A stretch of DNA of 64,000 bases from Ahrensia sp. (GTDB lineage Bacteria; Pseudomonadota; Alphaproteobacteria; Rhizobiales; Rhizobiaceae), in the NCBI GenBank assembly GCA_002706335.1, contig PAKZ01000043.1, positions 1 to 64,000 on the forward strand. The letters run 5' to 3'. Shown piece after piece: positions 16,576 through 25,751 of the stretch. The translations under genes were made by a program, and so were the position numbers. The notes under the pieces are model-generated. The model ran no database searches. It worked only from the letters and a program-made list of their open reading frames with translations, and was not told the origin of the DNA. Numbering within the stretch: the first letter of the stretch is position 1; the number at the start of each line of letters is the position of its first letter.

Positions 16576-17910
16576 ATGACCGACGCCACCACCCCCTCCG
16601 AGACGCCCGAAAAGGATACGCCGCCCGAGAATGTCGAGCGCCGCGGCGCGTTCGGCTTCCCTTTGCATGCGGGTCGGTCCGCCGCGCTGGGTGAAATCCA
16701 TTCCAGCCCCGCGCCGTCGATCGCCGCCCCGCGCGCGCTGGTGAAACTGTGCTTCATGACCGAGGGCGGCGCTACCGTGGATCATGCCGTTCTCTCGGAA
16801 CTGTCGCGCCGTCACGGCGCCGCGCCGCCGGTCAAACAGGCGCGCCACCACACGATCCGCACCGGCAAGGGCACCCTGCAATGGGAGCGCCATACCGAAG
16901 CGTCGACCTATCTCTGGGAAGGCCCGCTGCCCGAGAGTTTCGGCGCGTCATTGACCGGCCATCCCTTTGGCGAGGAGTTTCCGGCCCCCGGCACGCTGAT
17001 CGCCGGCGTCCGCATGGAAATCCGCACGCACTCCGATGCCTCAATGGGCCTGATTTCGGAATTCGATCCGGCCTCGCTGTGCTGCTCGGTCGTGGAAGGC
17101 GGTCTGGCGACCATCGTCACCGATTTCCGCCAGGACGCGTCCGGCCTGACCCAGATCCTCGTCCTCGACAACGGGATGAGCCCTCAACGCACCGGCGCGC
17201 TGGCGCAGCGCCTTTTCGACATCGAGATCTACCGGACACTCGCCATGCTCGGCCTGCCGCTCGCCCAGTCCCTGTCGCCGCGCATGCGCAAGGCGGAGGA
17301 TCGGCTGGCTTCTCTGACCGATCGCATGCGCGCGGTCGAGGGCGGCGATGCCGAACCCTTGCTGGACGAAATCACCGCGCTTGCCGCCGACCTCGAGGCC
17401 GATGCCGCGTCGAGCCTTTATCGCTTCGGCGCGAGCCGCGCCTATGACGAGATCGTCCATGACCGGCTCGATGCGCTCGCCGAGGAGCCGATCACCGGCA
17501 ATGAAACATGGCGCGGCTTCCTCACCCGCCGCACCGCGCCGGCGATGCGCACCTGCCGCTCGGTCGAGGACCGGCTCTCGAACCTGTCCGAAAAACTCGC
17601 CCGCGCCGCCACGTTGCTGCGCACCAAGGTCAATGTCGCGGTGGAAAAGCAGAACCGCGATCTCCTGCATTCGATGAACACTCGCGCCAAATTGCAACTG
17701 AGGTTGCAGCAGACTGTCGAGGGCCTCTCCGTCGCCGCCGTCTCCTATTATGTCGTCGGGCTTATCGCCTATCTCGCGAAGGGCTTCGGCGCGGAACGTT
17801 TCGGCGTCAAAGACAGTGTTCTGACCGCAGCCGCGGTCCCGATTGTCGTGCTGATCATCTGGCTTCTCGTCCGCCGTATCCGCCGCTCGCATAGCGATGG
17901 CGGGCATTGA
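16576..17910 (+). CDS. DUF3422 family membrane protein
   Basis: A 444-residue protein recognised as DUF3422, common in alphaproteobacteria. The large N-terminal region is soluble and contains FPLHAGRSAALGEIHSSP near the start. A long helical section in the middle (LSEKLARAATLLRTKVNVA) is followed by two membrane helices near the C-terminus (LSVAAVSYYVVGLIAYLAKG and VLTAAAVPIVVLIIWLLV), with a basic cytoplasmic end. The overall plan resembles CorA-like proteins with terminal membrane segments, but no transport motif is seen. The function is unknown. The start at 16576 is chosen over a long low-quality extension. Confidence 0.8.
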   Translation: MTDATTPSETPEKDTPPENVERRGAFGFPLHAGRSAALGEIHSSPAPSIAAPRALVKLCFMTEGGATVDHAVLSELSRRHGAAPPVKQARHHTIRTGKGTLQWERHTEASTYLWEGPLPESFGASLTGHPFGEEFPAPGTLIAGVRMEIRTHSDASMGLISEFDPASLCCSVVEGGLATIVTDFRQDASGLTQILVLDNGMSPQRTGALAQRLFDIEIYRTLAMLGLPLAQSLSPRMRKAEDRLASLTDRMRAVEGGDAEPLLDEITALAADLEADAASSLYRFGASRAYDEIVHDRLDALAEEPITGNETWRGFLTRRTAPAMRTCRSVEDRLSNLSEKLARAATLLRTKVNVAVEKQNRDLLHSMNTRAKLQLRLQQTVEGLSVAAVSYYVVGLIAYLAKGFGAERFGVKDSVLTAAAVPIVVLIIWLLVRRIRRSHSDGGH

Positions 17911-17919
17911 CGGGATTGT

Positions 17920-18873
17920 TCAGCGCACCGCCGAGATGCGTGCGGGGCCGTCCGATTGCGCGTCGCCGCCATTCAATCCGGCATCCCAATAGGGAACGCT
18001 GCCATAGAGATCGGCCAGGAAATCGATGAACAGGCGCACCTTGATCGGCAGGAACTGGCGCGACGGATAAATCGCGTGGACGGCAATATTGTGCGAGCCC
18101 CCAAAGTCCGAAAGCACCTGTACCAGCCGGCCATCGGCGAGTTCCGGCCCGATATCCCAGGTCGAGCGCAGACCGATGCCGATATCCGCGAGAATGGCCT
18201 CGCGCACGACCTCGGAGGAATTGGTCATCAGAGTACCTTGCGGGCGGAAGGCGACGGGCCCGTTCGGGCCTTCGAGACGCCATGCCTCGCCAGACACATG
18301 CGTCAGGCAGTTGTGGTCTTCGAGATCGGCGAGCGACTGCGGCGTGCCGTGGCGTTCCAGATAGGTCGGAGACGCACAGAGCATGCGCCGCACCGGCGCG
18401 ATCTTGCGTGCAACGAGGCTGGAATCGGCAAGCTCGGCGATGCGGATCGCGACATCGTAGCCTTCGCCGACGATATCGACGAATTCATCGGAGAGTACGA
18501 GATTGATCGCGAGATCCTTGTTGGCTTCCATGAAGGCGCCGAGATGCGGGGCGATATGCATGCGCCCGAAGGATGTCGGGGCCGACACTTTCAGCGTACC
18601 GCGCGCCGTCGCCGCGCGGCGCGAAACGAAGGCTTCCGCCTCCTCGACGCCCGCGAGGATCGCGACAACCCGCTCGTAATAGCCTTGTCCGGTTTCGGTC
18701 AGCGCGATCTGCCGGGTCGTTCGCTGCAGCAGACGCGAACCGAGCCGGTCTTCGAGCCGGCGCAGCCGCTTCGAAACGACCGCCGGCGAAAGTCCGAGTT
18801 CGCGTCCGGCCGCCGACATACTGCCAGCCGAAACCACACGGGAGAAGATTTCCAGATCGCCAAAGTTGCTCAT
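17920..18873 (-). CDS. LysR-family regulator, divergent from glcDEF
   Basis: A 317-residue LysR protein with an N-terminal winged helix (FSRVVSAGSMSAAGRELGLS) and a periplasmic-binding-like effector domain (about 90-295). The ATG at 18873 places the helix-turn-helix at the normal distance from the start. It is transcribed away from glcD, and the shared spacer carries a TGGT-N11-ACCA dyad, the shape expected for a LysR site. It is the best candidate regulator of the glycolate oxidase operon. The inducer is inferred to be glycolate or glyoxylate, not shown. Confidence 0.85.
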   Translation of the reverse strand: MSNFGDLEIFSRVVSAGSMSAAGRELGLSPAVVSKRLRRLEDRLGSRLLQRTTRQIALTETGQGYYERVVAILAGVEEAEAFVSRRAATARGTLKVSAPTSFGRMHIAPHLGAFMEANKDLAINLVLSDEFVDIVGEGYDVAIRIAELADSSLVARKIAPVRRMLCASPTYLERHGTPQSLADLEDHNCLTHVSGEAWRLEGPNGPVAFRPQGTLMTNSSEVVREAILADIGIGLRSTWDIGPELADGRLVQVLSDFGGSHNIAVHAIYPSRQFLPIKVRLFIDFLADLYGSVPYWDAGLNGGDAQSDGPARISAVR

Positions 18874-19056
18874 TTTGTTTTTATCTCGCTGACAAATCGG
18901 CGTTGCTTTACCTTGCGGCATGTCTTTAGCTAAACGCTCTGCGGGGCAAATGGGAAGTGATTTTTTCCCTTACGTAAAAAAGTAATTCGCATATCGGCTG
19001 CATTTGGATCACCCTGCGTGGCATTGTCAGGTCCGATTGCACAATTTTGCAACAAG

Positions 19057-19075
19057 TGGTAAAAAAGATTTACCA
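19057..19075. promoter_or_regulatory. LysR-type operator candidate upstream of glcD
   Basis: TGGTAAA-AAAGA-TTTACCA is a perfect 7-bp-arm inverted repeat that fits the T-N11-A rule of LysR boxes. It ends 40 bp before the glcD start, in the spacer shared with the divergent LysR gene. An FCD-GntR protein could be the alternative binder. Confidence 0.55.
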
Positions 19076-19114
19076 GTTTGGCGGGTGGAGGATGCCCGCC
19101 GGGGAGAGGCAGTC

Positions 19115-20557
19115 ATGAACCAAATCCGATTTCTGGATCCGCGTCCCGACATTGTCGCGCGGCGCGACGAGATTCGTGCCGGTCTGGCGGAATTGGTGCC
19201 GGCCGACTGCCTCGTGACGGAGGAGCGCGAACTCGTGCCCTTCGAAACGGATGCCTTCACCGCGTATCGCCGCGTGCCGCTCGCCGTCGTGCTGCCGGAG
19301 ACGACGGAGCAGGTCGCGGCCGTGATGAAATACTGCTCGGCCAATGGCGTCCCGGTGATCCCGCGCGGCGCGGGCACATCGCTCGCGGGCGGCGCGATCC
19401 CGCAGGAGGACGCGGTGGTGATCGGCGTTTCCAAGATGTCGCGCATCCTCGAGATCGATTTCGAGAACCGAACCGCGAGGGTACAGGCCGGCGTCACCAA
19501 TCTGCGCATATCAGACGAGGTCTCCGCCGACGGCTTCTTCTATGCGCCGGACCCGTCCTCGCAGCTCGCTTGCACGATCGCCGGAAATATCGGGATGAAC
19601 TCCGGCGGGGCCCATTGTCTGAAATATGGCGTGACCACAAACAATCTGCTCGGCGTGAAGATGGTCCTGCAGGACGGCACGGTGATCGAACTCGGCGGCA
19701 AGGCGCTGGACGCGGAAGGCTACGACCTGCTCGGCCTCGTCTGTGGATCGGAAGGTCAGCTCGGCATCATCACCGAGGCGGTGGTGCGCCTGATCGCCAA
19801 GCCGGAGGGCGCGCGGCCCGTGCTGTTCGGCTTCGATTCCTCCGAGGTGGCGGGCGCCTGCGTCGCCGACATCATCGGTGAGGGCATCATTCCGGTCGCC
19901 ATCGAGTTCATGGACAAGCCGGCCATCGATATCTGCGAGGCCTTCGCCCATGCGGGCTATCCGATGGATGTCGAGGCCCTGCTGATCGTCGAGGTCGAGG
20001 GCTCGGACGACGAGATGGACGCGATGCTCAAGAAGATCATCGCGATCGCCCGGAAACATGACGTCAAGCGCGTCAAGGAAAGCCAGTCGGCCATGGAAGC
20101 GGCGACGATCTGGAAAGGCCGCAAGTCGGCCTTCGGCGCGACCGGCCGTGTCGCGGACTATATATGCATGGACGGCACGGTCCCGCTTGGCCAGCTTTCG
20201 CATGTGCTGCGCGAAACCTCGAACATCGTCGACAGATACGGTCTGCGCGTCGCCAATGTGTTCCACGCCGGAGACGGCAATATGCATCCGCTGATCCTCT
20301 ATAACGTCAACGACCCGGAGGAAGCGGAGAAGGCGGAAGCCGCGGGCGCGGAAATCCTGAAACTGTGCGTCGACGCGGGCGGCTGCCTGACCGGCGAACA
20401 CGGCGTCGGGATCGAGAAGCGCGACCTGATGCTGCACCAGTTCACGGAAACGGACCTCAACCAGCAGATGCGCGTGCGCGCAGCCTTCGACCCGTCCTGG
20501 CTGCTCAATCCCTCCAAGGTCTTCCCGCTCGACCTCGAGATGCGCAAGGCGAACTGA
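19115..20557 (+). CDS. glcD: Glycolate oxidase FAD-linked subunit GlcD
   Basis: The 480-residue FAD protein oxidises glycolate (or D-lactate) to glyoxylate as the catalytic subunit of the GlcDEF complex. The FAD-binding domain includes IPRGAGTSLAGGAIPQ (about 80-95) and SGGAHCLKYG (about 165). The C-terminal domain has the signature NVFHAGDGNMHP and GEHGVGIEK. GGGGAGAGG just upstream fixes the ATG at 19115 rather than an earlier open start. It is first in the operon and two bases from glcE. Confidence 0.93.
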   Translation: MNQIRFLDPRPDIVARRDEIRAGLAELVPADCLVTEERELVPFETDAFTAYRRVPLAVVLPETTEQVAAVMKYCSANGVPVIPRGAGTSLAGGAIPQEDAVVIGVSKMSRILEIDFENRTARVQAGVTNLRISDEVSADGFFYAPDPSSQLACTIAGNIGMNSGGAHCLKYGVTTNNLLGVKMVLQDGTVIELGGKALDAEGYDLLGLVCGSEGQLGIITEAVVRLIAKPEGARPVLFGFDSSEVAGACVADIIGEGIIPVAIEFMDKPAIDICEAFAHAGYPMDVEALLIVEVEGSDDEMDAMLKKIIAIARKHDVKRVKESQSAMEAATIWKGRKSAFGATGRVADYICMDGTVPLGQLSHVLRETSNIVDRYGLRVANVFHAGDGNMHPLILYNVNDPEEAEKAEAAGAEILKLCVDAGGCLTGEHGVGIEKRDLMLHQFTETDLNQQMRVRAAFDPSWLLNPSKVFPLDLEMRKAN

Positions 20558-20559
20558 CC

Positions 20560-21783
20560 ATGGCGACGGAAACCGTAGCACCGGCCTGCGAAGAAGAGGC
20601 CGCCGAGATCGTCCGCGAAGCGGCGGCGAAGGGCATTCACCTGGAGATTGCAGGCGGCGGCACGAAGCGCGGTATCGGGCAGATCTTCCAGGCGGATCGC
20701 CTCCTGTCGACCGCCGGACTGACCGGTATCTCCCATTACGATCCCGCCGAACTGGTGCTGACGGCGCGCGCGGGAACGCCGGTCGCCGAGATCGAGGCGG
20801 CGCTCGCCGAAAACGGCCAGATGCTCGCCTTCGAGCCGGGTGACTGGCGCGGTCTGTTCGGCGCGAACGGCATCCCGACAATCGGCGCGCTGGCGGCCGC
20901 CAACATTTCCGGCCCGCGCCGCCTCATTGCCGGAGCCGCGCGAGACGCTTTGCTCGGCGTGCGTTTCGTCAACGGAGCGGGTGAAGTCATAAAGAATGGC
21001 GGCCGGGTGATGAAGAACGTCACCGGGCTCGATCTCGTCAAGCTGATGGCGGGAAGCTGGGGTACGCTGGGACTTGTCACCGAAGTCTCCTTCAAGGTGC
21101 TGCCGCGCGCCGAAACCGAAACGACTTTGGTCATTCATGGCGCGCATGAGGATGAAGCGGCCAATCTGATGGCGGCGGCCATGGGCACTAGCGCGGAAGT
21201 TTCCGGCGCGGCCCACCTTCCGGAAAGCGTCGCCAAACGCTCCGGGCTCGATGGCGGTTCGGCGACAGTGTTGCGCCTCGAAGGCTTCCCGGAATCGGTC
21301 GCGGCTCGGCTAGGCCGGCTGAAAGCCGCGCTTCGAAGCGCGGCGAATGCCAGCGAAATGGACGAGACGGCCTCGAAGTCCCTCTGGGCCGATATCCGCG
21401 ATGTCGCGCCCTTTGCCGGCACCATGAAGCCGCTATGGAAGATCTCCGTTGCGCCCCTGGCTGGCCACGACGTCGCCGCGATGATCCTGCGCGAAGTCCG
21501 AGGCGAGGCCTTCCATGACTGGCAGGGTGGGCTTGTCTGGCTTCAACTGGACGAGGAGGGCGATGCCTCCGCCGGTATCGTCCGGTCCGCCGTGGCGAAA
21601 TGCGGCGGCGGCCACGCGACGCTGATCCGTGCTGCGGAAGATATCCGCGCCGTGACGCCGGTGTTCCAGCCGCAGGCCGCGCCTGTCGCCGCGCTGGCGG
21701 AGCGCGTCCGCGCGGCTCTCGATCCGGCGGGCATTTTCAATCCCGGCAAAATGGTGTGGAATGGCGGCCGCAAGGCTGCATAA
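20560..21783 (+). CDS. glcE: Glycolate oxidase FAD-binding subunit GlcE
   Basis: A 407-residue shortened paralogue of GlcD with an FAD-binding region (LEIAGGGTKRGIG; PTIGALAAANISGPRRL). It ends in DPAGIFNPGKM, the usual C-terminal signature of this family. It forms the second flavoprotein part of the glycolate dehydrogenase. Its start lies two bases after the glcD stop, which indicates tight coupling. Confidence 0.92.
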   Translation: MATETVAPACEEEAAEIVREAAAKGIHLEIAGGGTKRGIGQIFQADRLLSTAGLTGISHYDPAELVLTARAGTPVAEIEAALAENGQMLAFEPGDWRGLFGANGIPTIGALAAANISGPRRLIAGAARDALLGVRFVNGAGEVIKNGGRVMKNVTGLDLVKLMAGSWGTLGLVTEVSFKVLPRAETETTLVIHGAHEDEAANLMAAAMGTSAEVSGAAHLPESVAKRSGLDGGSATVLRLEGFPESVAARLGRLKAALRSAANASEMDETASKSLWADIRDVAPFAGTMKPLWKISVAPLAGHDVAAMILREVRGEAFHDWQGGLVWLQLDEEGDASAGIVRSAVAKCGGGHATLIRAAEDIRAVTPVFQPQAAPVAALAERVRAALDPAGIFNPGKMVWNGGRKAA

Positions 21784-21804
21784 ACACGAACTGGAGAAAG
21801 TACC

Positions 21805-22188
21805 ATGACCGATCCCCAGATCCCGCCGCCCGTTACGCCGCGCCAGAGCGACGGATGGCTCGAGCCCGGCCCGCAAAATGCGATGGCCATCTATATTCTC
21901 TATCTCGTCGGCTTCATAATCGGCATCACCGCGATTGTCGGCATCGTCATGGCCTATCTGAACCGCGGCAAGGCCGGCGGGTTCGTCGAGTCGCATTACA
22001 CCTGGCAGATCCGCACATTCTGGATCGCGCTTCTGGCCTCCTTCGTTTCGGCGCTCCTGTTCATCATCGGAATCGGTTTCCTGCTGATGCTCGCTGTCGC
22101 CGTCTGGGTGATCGTCCGCGTCATCAAGGGCCTTATGGCGTTGCAGAAGAACGAGCCCATCGCCAATCCCCAGTCCTGGTGGATCTGA
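21805..22188 (+). CDS. DUF4870-like integral membrane protein inside the glc operon
   Basis: A 127-residue protein with a proline-rich cytoplasmic N-terminus and three membrane helices (about 28-52, 70-95 and 95-110). The pattern AYLNRGKAGGFVESHYTWQIRTFW is typical of DUF4870/TIC20-like small membrane proteins; the central helix-loop SHYTWQ is the landmark. GGAGAAAG lies before the ATG. It sits between glcE and glcF in the same direction with gaps of about 20 bp, so it is co-transcribed. A role as membrane anchor for the oxidase is possible but unproven. Confidence 0.75.
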   Translation: MTDPQIPPPVTPRQSDGWLEPGPQNAMAIYILYLVGFIIGITAIVGIVMAYLNRGKAGGFVESHYTWQIRTFWIALLASFVSALLFIIGIGFLLMLAVAVWVIVRVIKGLMALQKNEPIANPQSWWI

Positions 22189-22210
22189 CTATTCTTAAAG
22201 AGCTGTCGCC

Positions 22211-23554
22211 ATGCAGACCAATTTCACCGCAGACCAATTGCAGGATCCCGGGGTCGCCGCCTCGGAGAAGATTCTGCGCACTTGCGTGCATTGCGGCTTC
22301 TGCACGGCGACGTGTCCGACCTATGTGACGCTTGGCAACGAACTCGACAGTCCGCGCGGCCGCATCTACCTGATCAAGGACATGCTGGAGAACGGGCGGC
22401 CGGCCGACGAGAAGGTGGTCACCCATATCGACCGCTGCCTGTCCTGCCTCTCCTGCATGACGACCTGCCCGTCGGGCGTCCACTACATGCATCTGGTCGA
22501 CCATGCCCGCGCGCATATCGAAAAGACTTACAGGCGTCCTTTCTTCAACCGGCTGACGCGCAATGTTCTGGCGGCGGTTCTGCCCTATCCGGAGAGGTTT
22601 CGGGCGTCGCTCTATGCAGCGAAGATCGGCCGGCCCTTTGCCGGACTGTTCAAGACGATCGCACCGCTCAAAGCTTTCGGAGCGATGCTGGAACTAGCGC
22701 CGAAGACGATCGAAAGACCGTCGGCCGTTTCGCAGCCCGGCACGCATGCGCCCGTCGCCGAAAAGCGCGGCCGTGTCGCCATCCTGACCGGCTGCGCCCA
22801 GCCGGTTCTCAAGCCCGGCATCAACGAGGCGACGATACGCCTTTTGACGCGGCTCGGAGTCGAGGTTGTGGTTCCGGAAGGCGAGGGCTGCTGCGGCGCG
22901 CTGGTCCATCATATGGGCCGCGAGGAGCAGGCGATGGCGGATGCACGCCGCAATGTCGATGCCTGGATGCGCCAGGTCGACCGGGGCGGGCTGGACGCGA
23001 TCATCATCACCGCGTCCGGCTGCGGCACCACCGTCAAGGATTACGGCTGGATGCTGCGCGAGGACGCGGCCTATGCCGGGAAGGCCGCGCGCGTCTCCGA
23101 ACTGGCCAAGGACATCACGGAATACCTTGCCTCCATCGAGCTGCCGGAACCGGCGGTGAAATCCAACCTGACCGTTGCCTATCATTCAGCCTGCTCGATG
23201 CAGCACGGACAGAAGATCACCGCCGCGCCGAAGAACCTGCTTAAGGCGGCGGGCTTTCAGGTGAAGGATCCGGCGGAAGGGCATCTGTGCTGCGGTTCGG
23301 CCGGCACATACAACATCATGCAGCCGGAAATCTCGGCGCAGCTGAAGACGCGCAAGGTTCGCAATATCGAAGCGACGAAACCGGACGCGATCGCCACCGG
23401 CAATATCGGCTGCATCACCCAGATCGCCTCGGGAACGGATATCCCGATCCTGCACACGGTCGAACTGCTCGACTGGGCTTATGGCGGCCCGAAACCGGAC
23501 GGCGTCCCCGAAGCGAAGCCGTCCCGGCTGGATGCACTGCTGGCGGCGGAGTGA
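22211..23554 (+). CDS. glcF: Glycolate oxidase iron-sulfur subunit GlcF
   Basis: A 447-residue protein with two [4Fe-4S] ferredoxin motifs, C25-x2-C28-x2-C31-x3-C35 and C76-x2-C79-x2-C82-x3-C86. Two CCG domains follow (GEGCCGALVHH and GHLCCGSAGTYN), which are typical of electron-transfer subunits that pass electrons to quinone. It completes the GlcDEF complex. It is the last gene of the operon and converges with the histidine kinase gene 1 bp away. Confidence 0.93.
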   Translation: MQTNFTADQLQDPGVAASEKILRTCVHCGFCTATCPTYVTLGNELDSPRGRIYLIKDMLENGRPADEKVVTHIDRCLSCLSCMTTCPSGVHYMHLVDHARAHIEKTYRRPFFNRLTRNVLAAVLPYPERFRASLYAAKIGRPFAGLFKTIAPLKAFGAMLELAPKTIERPSAVSQPGTHAPVAEKRGRVAILTGCAQPVLKPGINEATIRLLTRLGVEVVVPEGEGCCGALVHHMGREEQAMADARRNVDAWMRQVDRGGLDAIIITASGCGTTVKDYGWMLREDAAYAGKAARVSELAKDITEYLASIELPEPAVKSNLTVAYHSACSMQHGQKITAAPKNLLKAAGFQVKDPAEGHLCCGSAGTYNIMQPEISAQLKTRKVRNIEATKPDAIATGNIGCITQIASGTDIPILHTVELLDWAYGGPKPDGVPEAKPSRLDALLAAE

Positions 23555-23555
23555 T

Positions 23556-24530
23556 TCAGGCTGCCAGAAAGGTGATCGTATAGGCGGTGCCCTCGGCTCC
23601 CGTAGCGACATCCACCGTGCCGCCCGCCTGCTGCGCCAGGGCGGCGATCAGCCTATGGCCAAGCCCGGTACCGCCAGTGGCCGCGCCCATGCCCGGCCCG
23701 TCATCGGCGATGGTCAGGACCTTTTTTCCATCGCGCGTCTCGAAGGCGACCGAGACCTTGCCGCCGCGGTCGCCAAAGGCGTGCTTGACGCTGTTCGTCG
23801 CGACCTCGTTTACCAGCAGTCCAATGGTGATCGCCTTGTCCCGCGGTATGGTCGTATTGTCGCTACGGCAATCGAACTCGATATTCCGGTCATGTGCCAC
23901 GGTTTGCTCCAGCGCCTTGCACAGGTCCATGAGATAGTCTCCGAGCAACACCATCCCCGAATCGTTGAACTGGAACCGCAAGTGGGAATAGGCTCGCGCG
24001 TAGCTTTCCACCCGGCCAAGCGCCGCCTGCAGGATTTCGCGCGCCTCGGGTCCGGCGTCGCGCATCTGGAGACGCATCACGGCGGCAATGGAGGCAAAGC
24101 TGTTCTTGACCCGATGTTCCAGTTCGATCAGCAGGACTTCGCGGTCGTGCAGCGCCTTGCGGGCCGTGCGGCGGAAGACCTCGGCAAGCGCCACGGAAAT
24201 ATAACCGGCGGCCAGATTGACGAAGACCCGCGGCCCGTCGCCGGCCACCTCGAATGCAAAACTGCCGGCGACCGGCAGCACGTAGTACCAGGCATGCAGC
24301 CCGGCCAGTGTCTGGCAGACGAAGCCCGAAAACCAGCGACCGAATAACGTTGCGACGAGAACGACCGGTACACTGAGGGCGAACGGCCCGGCGCCGGGGA
24401 GATAGATGTCGGTCAAGGCACGCAAGAGCACCGCAAAGCCGGCGCACAAGAGGCCAAAGAGAGATTGCGTTACCAGCGGAGGCACCGGTCGCGCGATATC
24501 CGTGATGTCGATACTGGCGAGCCGGCGCAA
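23556..24530 (-). CDS. Membrane sensor histidine kinase, HisKA_2/HWE type with DUF4118-like N-terminus
   Basis: About 324 residues. The N-terminal 110 residues hold four hydrophobic helices resembling the DUF4118 (KdpD-like) membrane module. Then comes the H-box LIELEHRVKNSFASI, with the phosphorylated His in EHRVKN, typical of HWE/HisKA_2 kinases that act on the general stress response or on unpaired regulators. The ATP-binding domain shows NEVATNSVKHAF and DDGPGMG. No response regulator is adjacent. The start is uncertain: the TTG at 24530, with AAGGA upstream, avoids overlapping the divergent reductase, but earlier TTG and CTG codons are open up to about 24595. Confidence 0.8.
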   Translation of the reverse strand: MRRLASIDITDIARPVPPLVTQSLFGLLCAGFAVLLRALTDIYLPGAGPFALSVPVVLVATLFGRWFSGFVCQTLAGLHAWYYVLPVAGSFAFEVAGDGPRVFVNLAAGYISVALAEVFRRTARKALHDREVLLIELEHRVKNSFASIAAVMRLQMRDAGPEAREILQAALGRVESYARAYSHLRFQFNDSGMVLLGDYLMDLCKALEQTVAHDRNIEFDCRSDNTTIPRDKAITIGLLVNEVATNSVKHAFGDRGGKVSVAFETRDGKKVLTIADDGPGMGAATGGTGLGHRLIAALAQQAGGTVDVATGAEGTAYTITFLAA

Positions 24531-24671
24531 GGCCCGTTTCCTTCTTGTCTGCCCCAACGGCCGTAACTTTATCAGAACCAAACAGTTGCGCCAGCACAGC
24601 TTTTGACTTGCGGCACAGCCGAGCCATCCCCTAAACGGAGACCCGGCTCCGACTGAAGAGGGAACAAGATC

Positions 24672-25655
24672 ATGCAGCAGCGCAAACTCTGGAAAGACGG
24701 ACCGGACGTTGGCGCGATCGGGCTCGGCTGCATGAGCTTCGCCGGGCCATACGGCAAGGTCGACGAGGCGCAGGCCCATCGCATCCTTGCCGCCGCGCTC
24801 GATCATGGCGTCACCCATCTCGATACGGCCGTGCTGTATGGCGGCGGCGTTTCGGAAAGCTATATCGGCTCCTTCATCCGGGATAACGGAAACCGTTTCA
24901 CGATCGCCACCAAGGCCGGCATCGTTACCAAGCCGGAACGGCGCTTCGACAACACCGCGGCCTATCTGCGCGATTCGGTGGAAGCATCGCTGAAGCGGCT
25001 CGGGCTGGACCATATCGAGTTGTTCTACCTGCACCGCCGGCAGCAGGAGATCCCGATCGAGGAGGTGATGGGCACGCTGGTGAAGCTCAAGGAGGAGGGC
25101 AAGATCGGCGCCATCGGCCTGTCCGAGATCGCCCCCTACACGTTGCGCCGCGCCGCCGCGGTCCACCCGGTTGCTGCGGTGCAAAACGAATATTCGCTCT
25201 GGACGCGGCTGCCGGAACTGGGCCTGCTGCAGGCCTGCGCGGAACTGGAAACCAGTTTCGTCGCATTTTCGCCGGTCGGGCGCGGCATCTTCTCCAACAG
25301 GATGCCTGTGATCGAGGAACTCGGCGAAAACGACTTCCGCCGTTCCAATCCGCGCTTTGCCGAGCCGAATTATTCACTCAACAAGGCCCTCGTCTCGAAA
25401 TTCAACGACTACGCGACGAGCCAGGGCATGTCTCCCGCGACGATGGCGAATGCGTGGGTGCTGAGCCGTGGCGAGAACATCATCTCCATCCCGGGCACCA
25501 AGTCGCCGGAACATCTTGCCGAAAATGCGAAAGCCGGCGATATCGTCCTGACCGAAGCGCAGCTCGCCGAGATCGAGCGGCTGCTGCCGGTAGGATTCGC
25601 TTTTGGCGATCGCTACTCCGACCGTCAGTCGAACGGCCCGGAGCGCTATTGCTGA
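24672..25655 (+). CDS. Aldo/keto reductase
   Basis: A 327-residue NADPH-dependent TIM-barrel oxidoreductase. The catalytic tetrad is visible: D and Y in HLDTAVLYGGG, K in IATKAG and H in FYLHRR. The C-terminal cofactor segment reads IISIPGTKSPEHL. It is closest in style to the AKR13/YakC-like group acting on aldehydes. The substrate cannot be predicted. It is divergent from the histidine kinase. Confidence 0.88.
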   Translation: MQQRKLWKDGPDVGAIGLGCMSFAGPYGKVDEAQAHRILAAALDHGVTHLDTAVLYGGGVSESYIGSFIRDNGNRFTIATKAGIVTKPERRFDNTAAYLRDSVEASLKRLGLDHIELFYLHRRQQEIPIEEVMGTLVKLKEEGKIGAIGLSEIAPYTLRRAAAVHPVAAVQNEYSLWTRLPELGLLQACAELETSFVAFSPVGRGIFSNRMPVIEELGENDFRRSNPRFAEPNYSLNKALVSKFNDYATSQGMSPATMANAWVLSRGENIISIPGTKSPEHLAENAKAGDIVLTEAQLAEIERLLPVGFAFGDRYSDRQSNGPERYC

Positions 25656-25751
25656 AAAAGGCGTCGGCGCGTTTGGGCGCGGCATGACAAAGATCAATGT
25701 CGCGCGCTCGGTACCGTGCAAGTTGGTATCCCCCAAGGACAGGAGGACTGA

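Noticed and set aside
23556-25184. 542-residue frame for the histidine kinase
   Set aside because: Its first 200 codons lie antisense to the aldo/keto reductase and carry no domain; the start was moved to about 24530.
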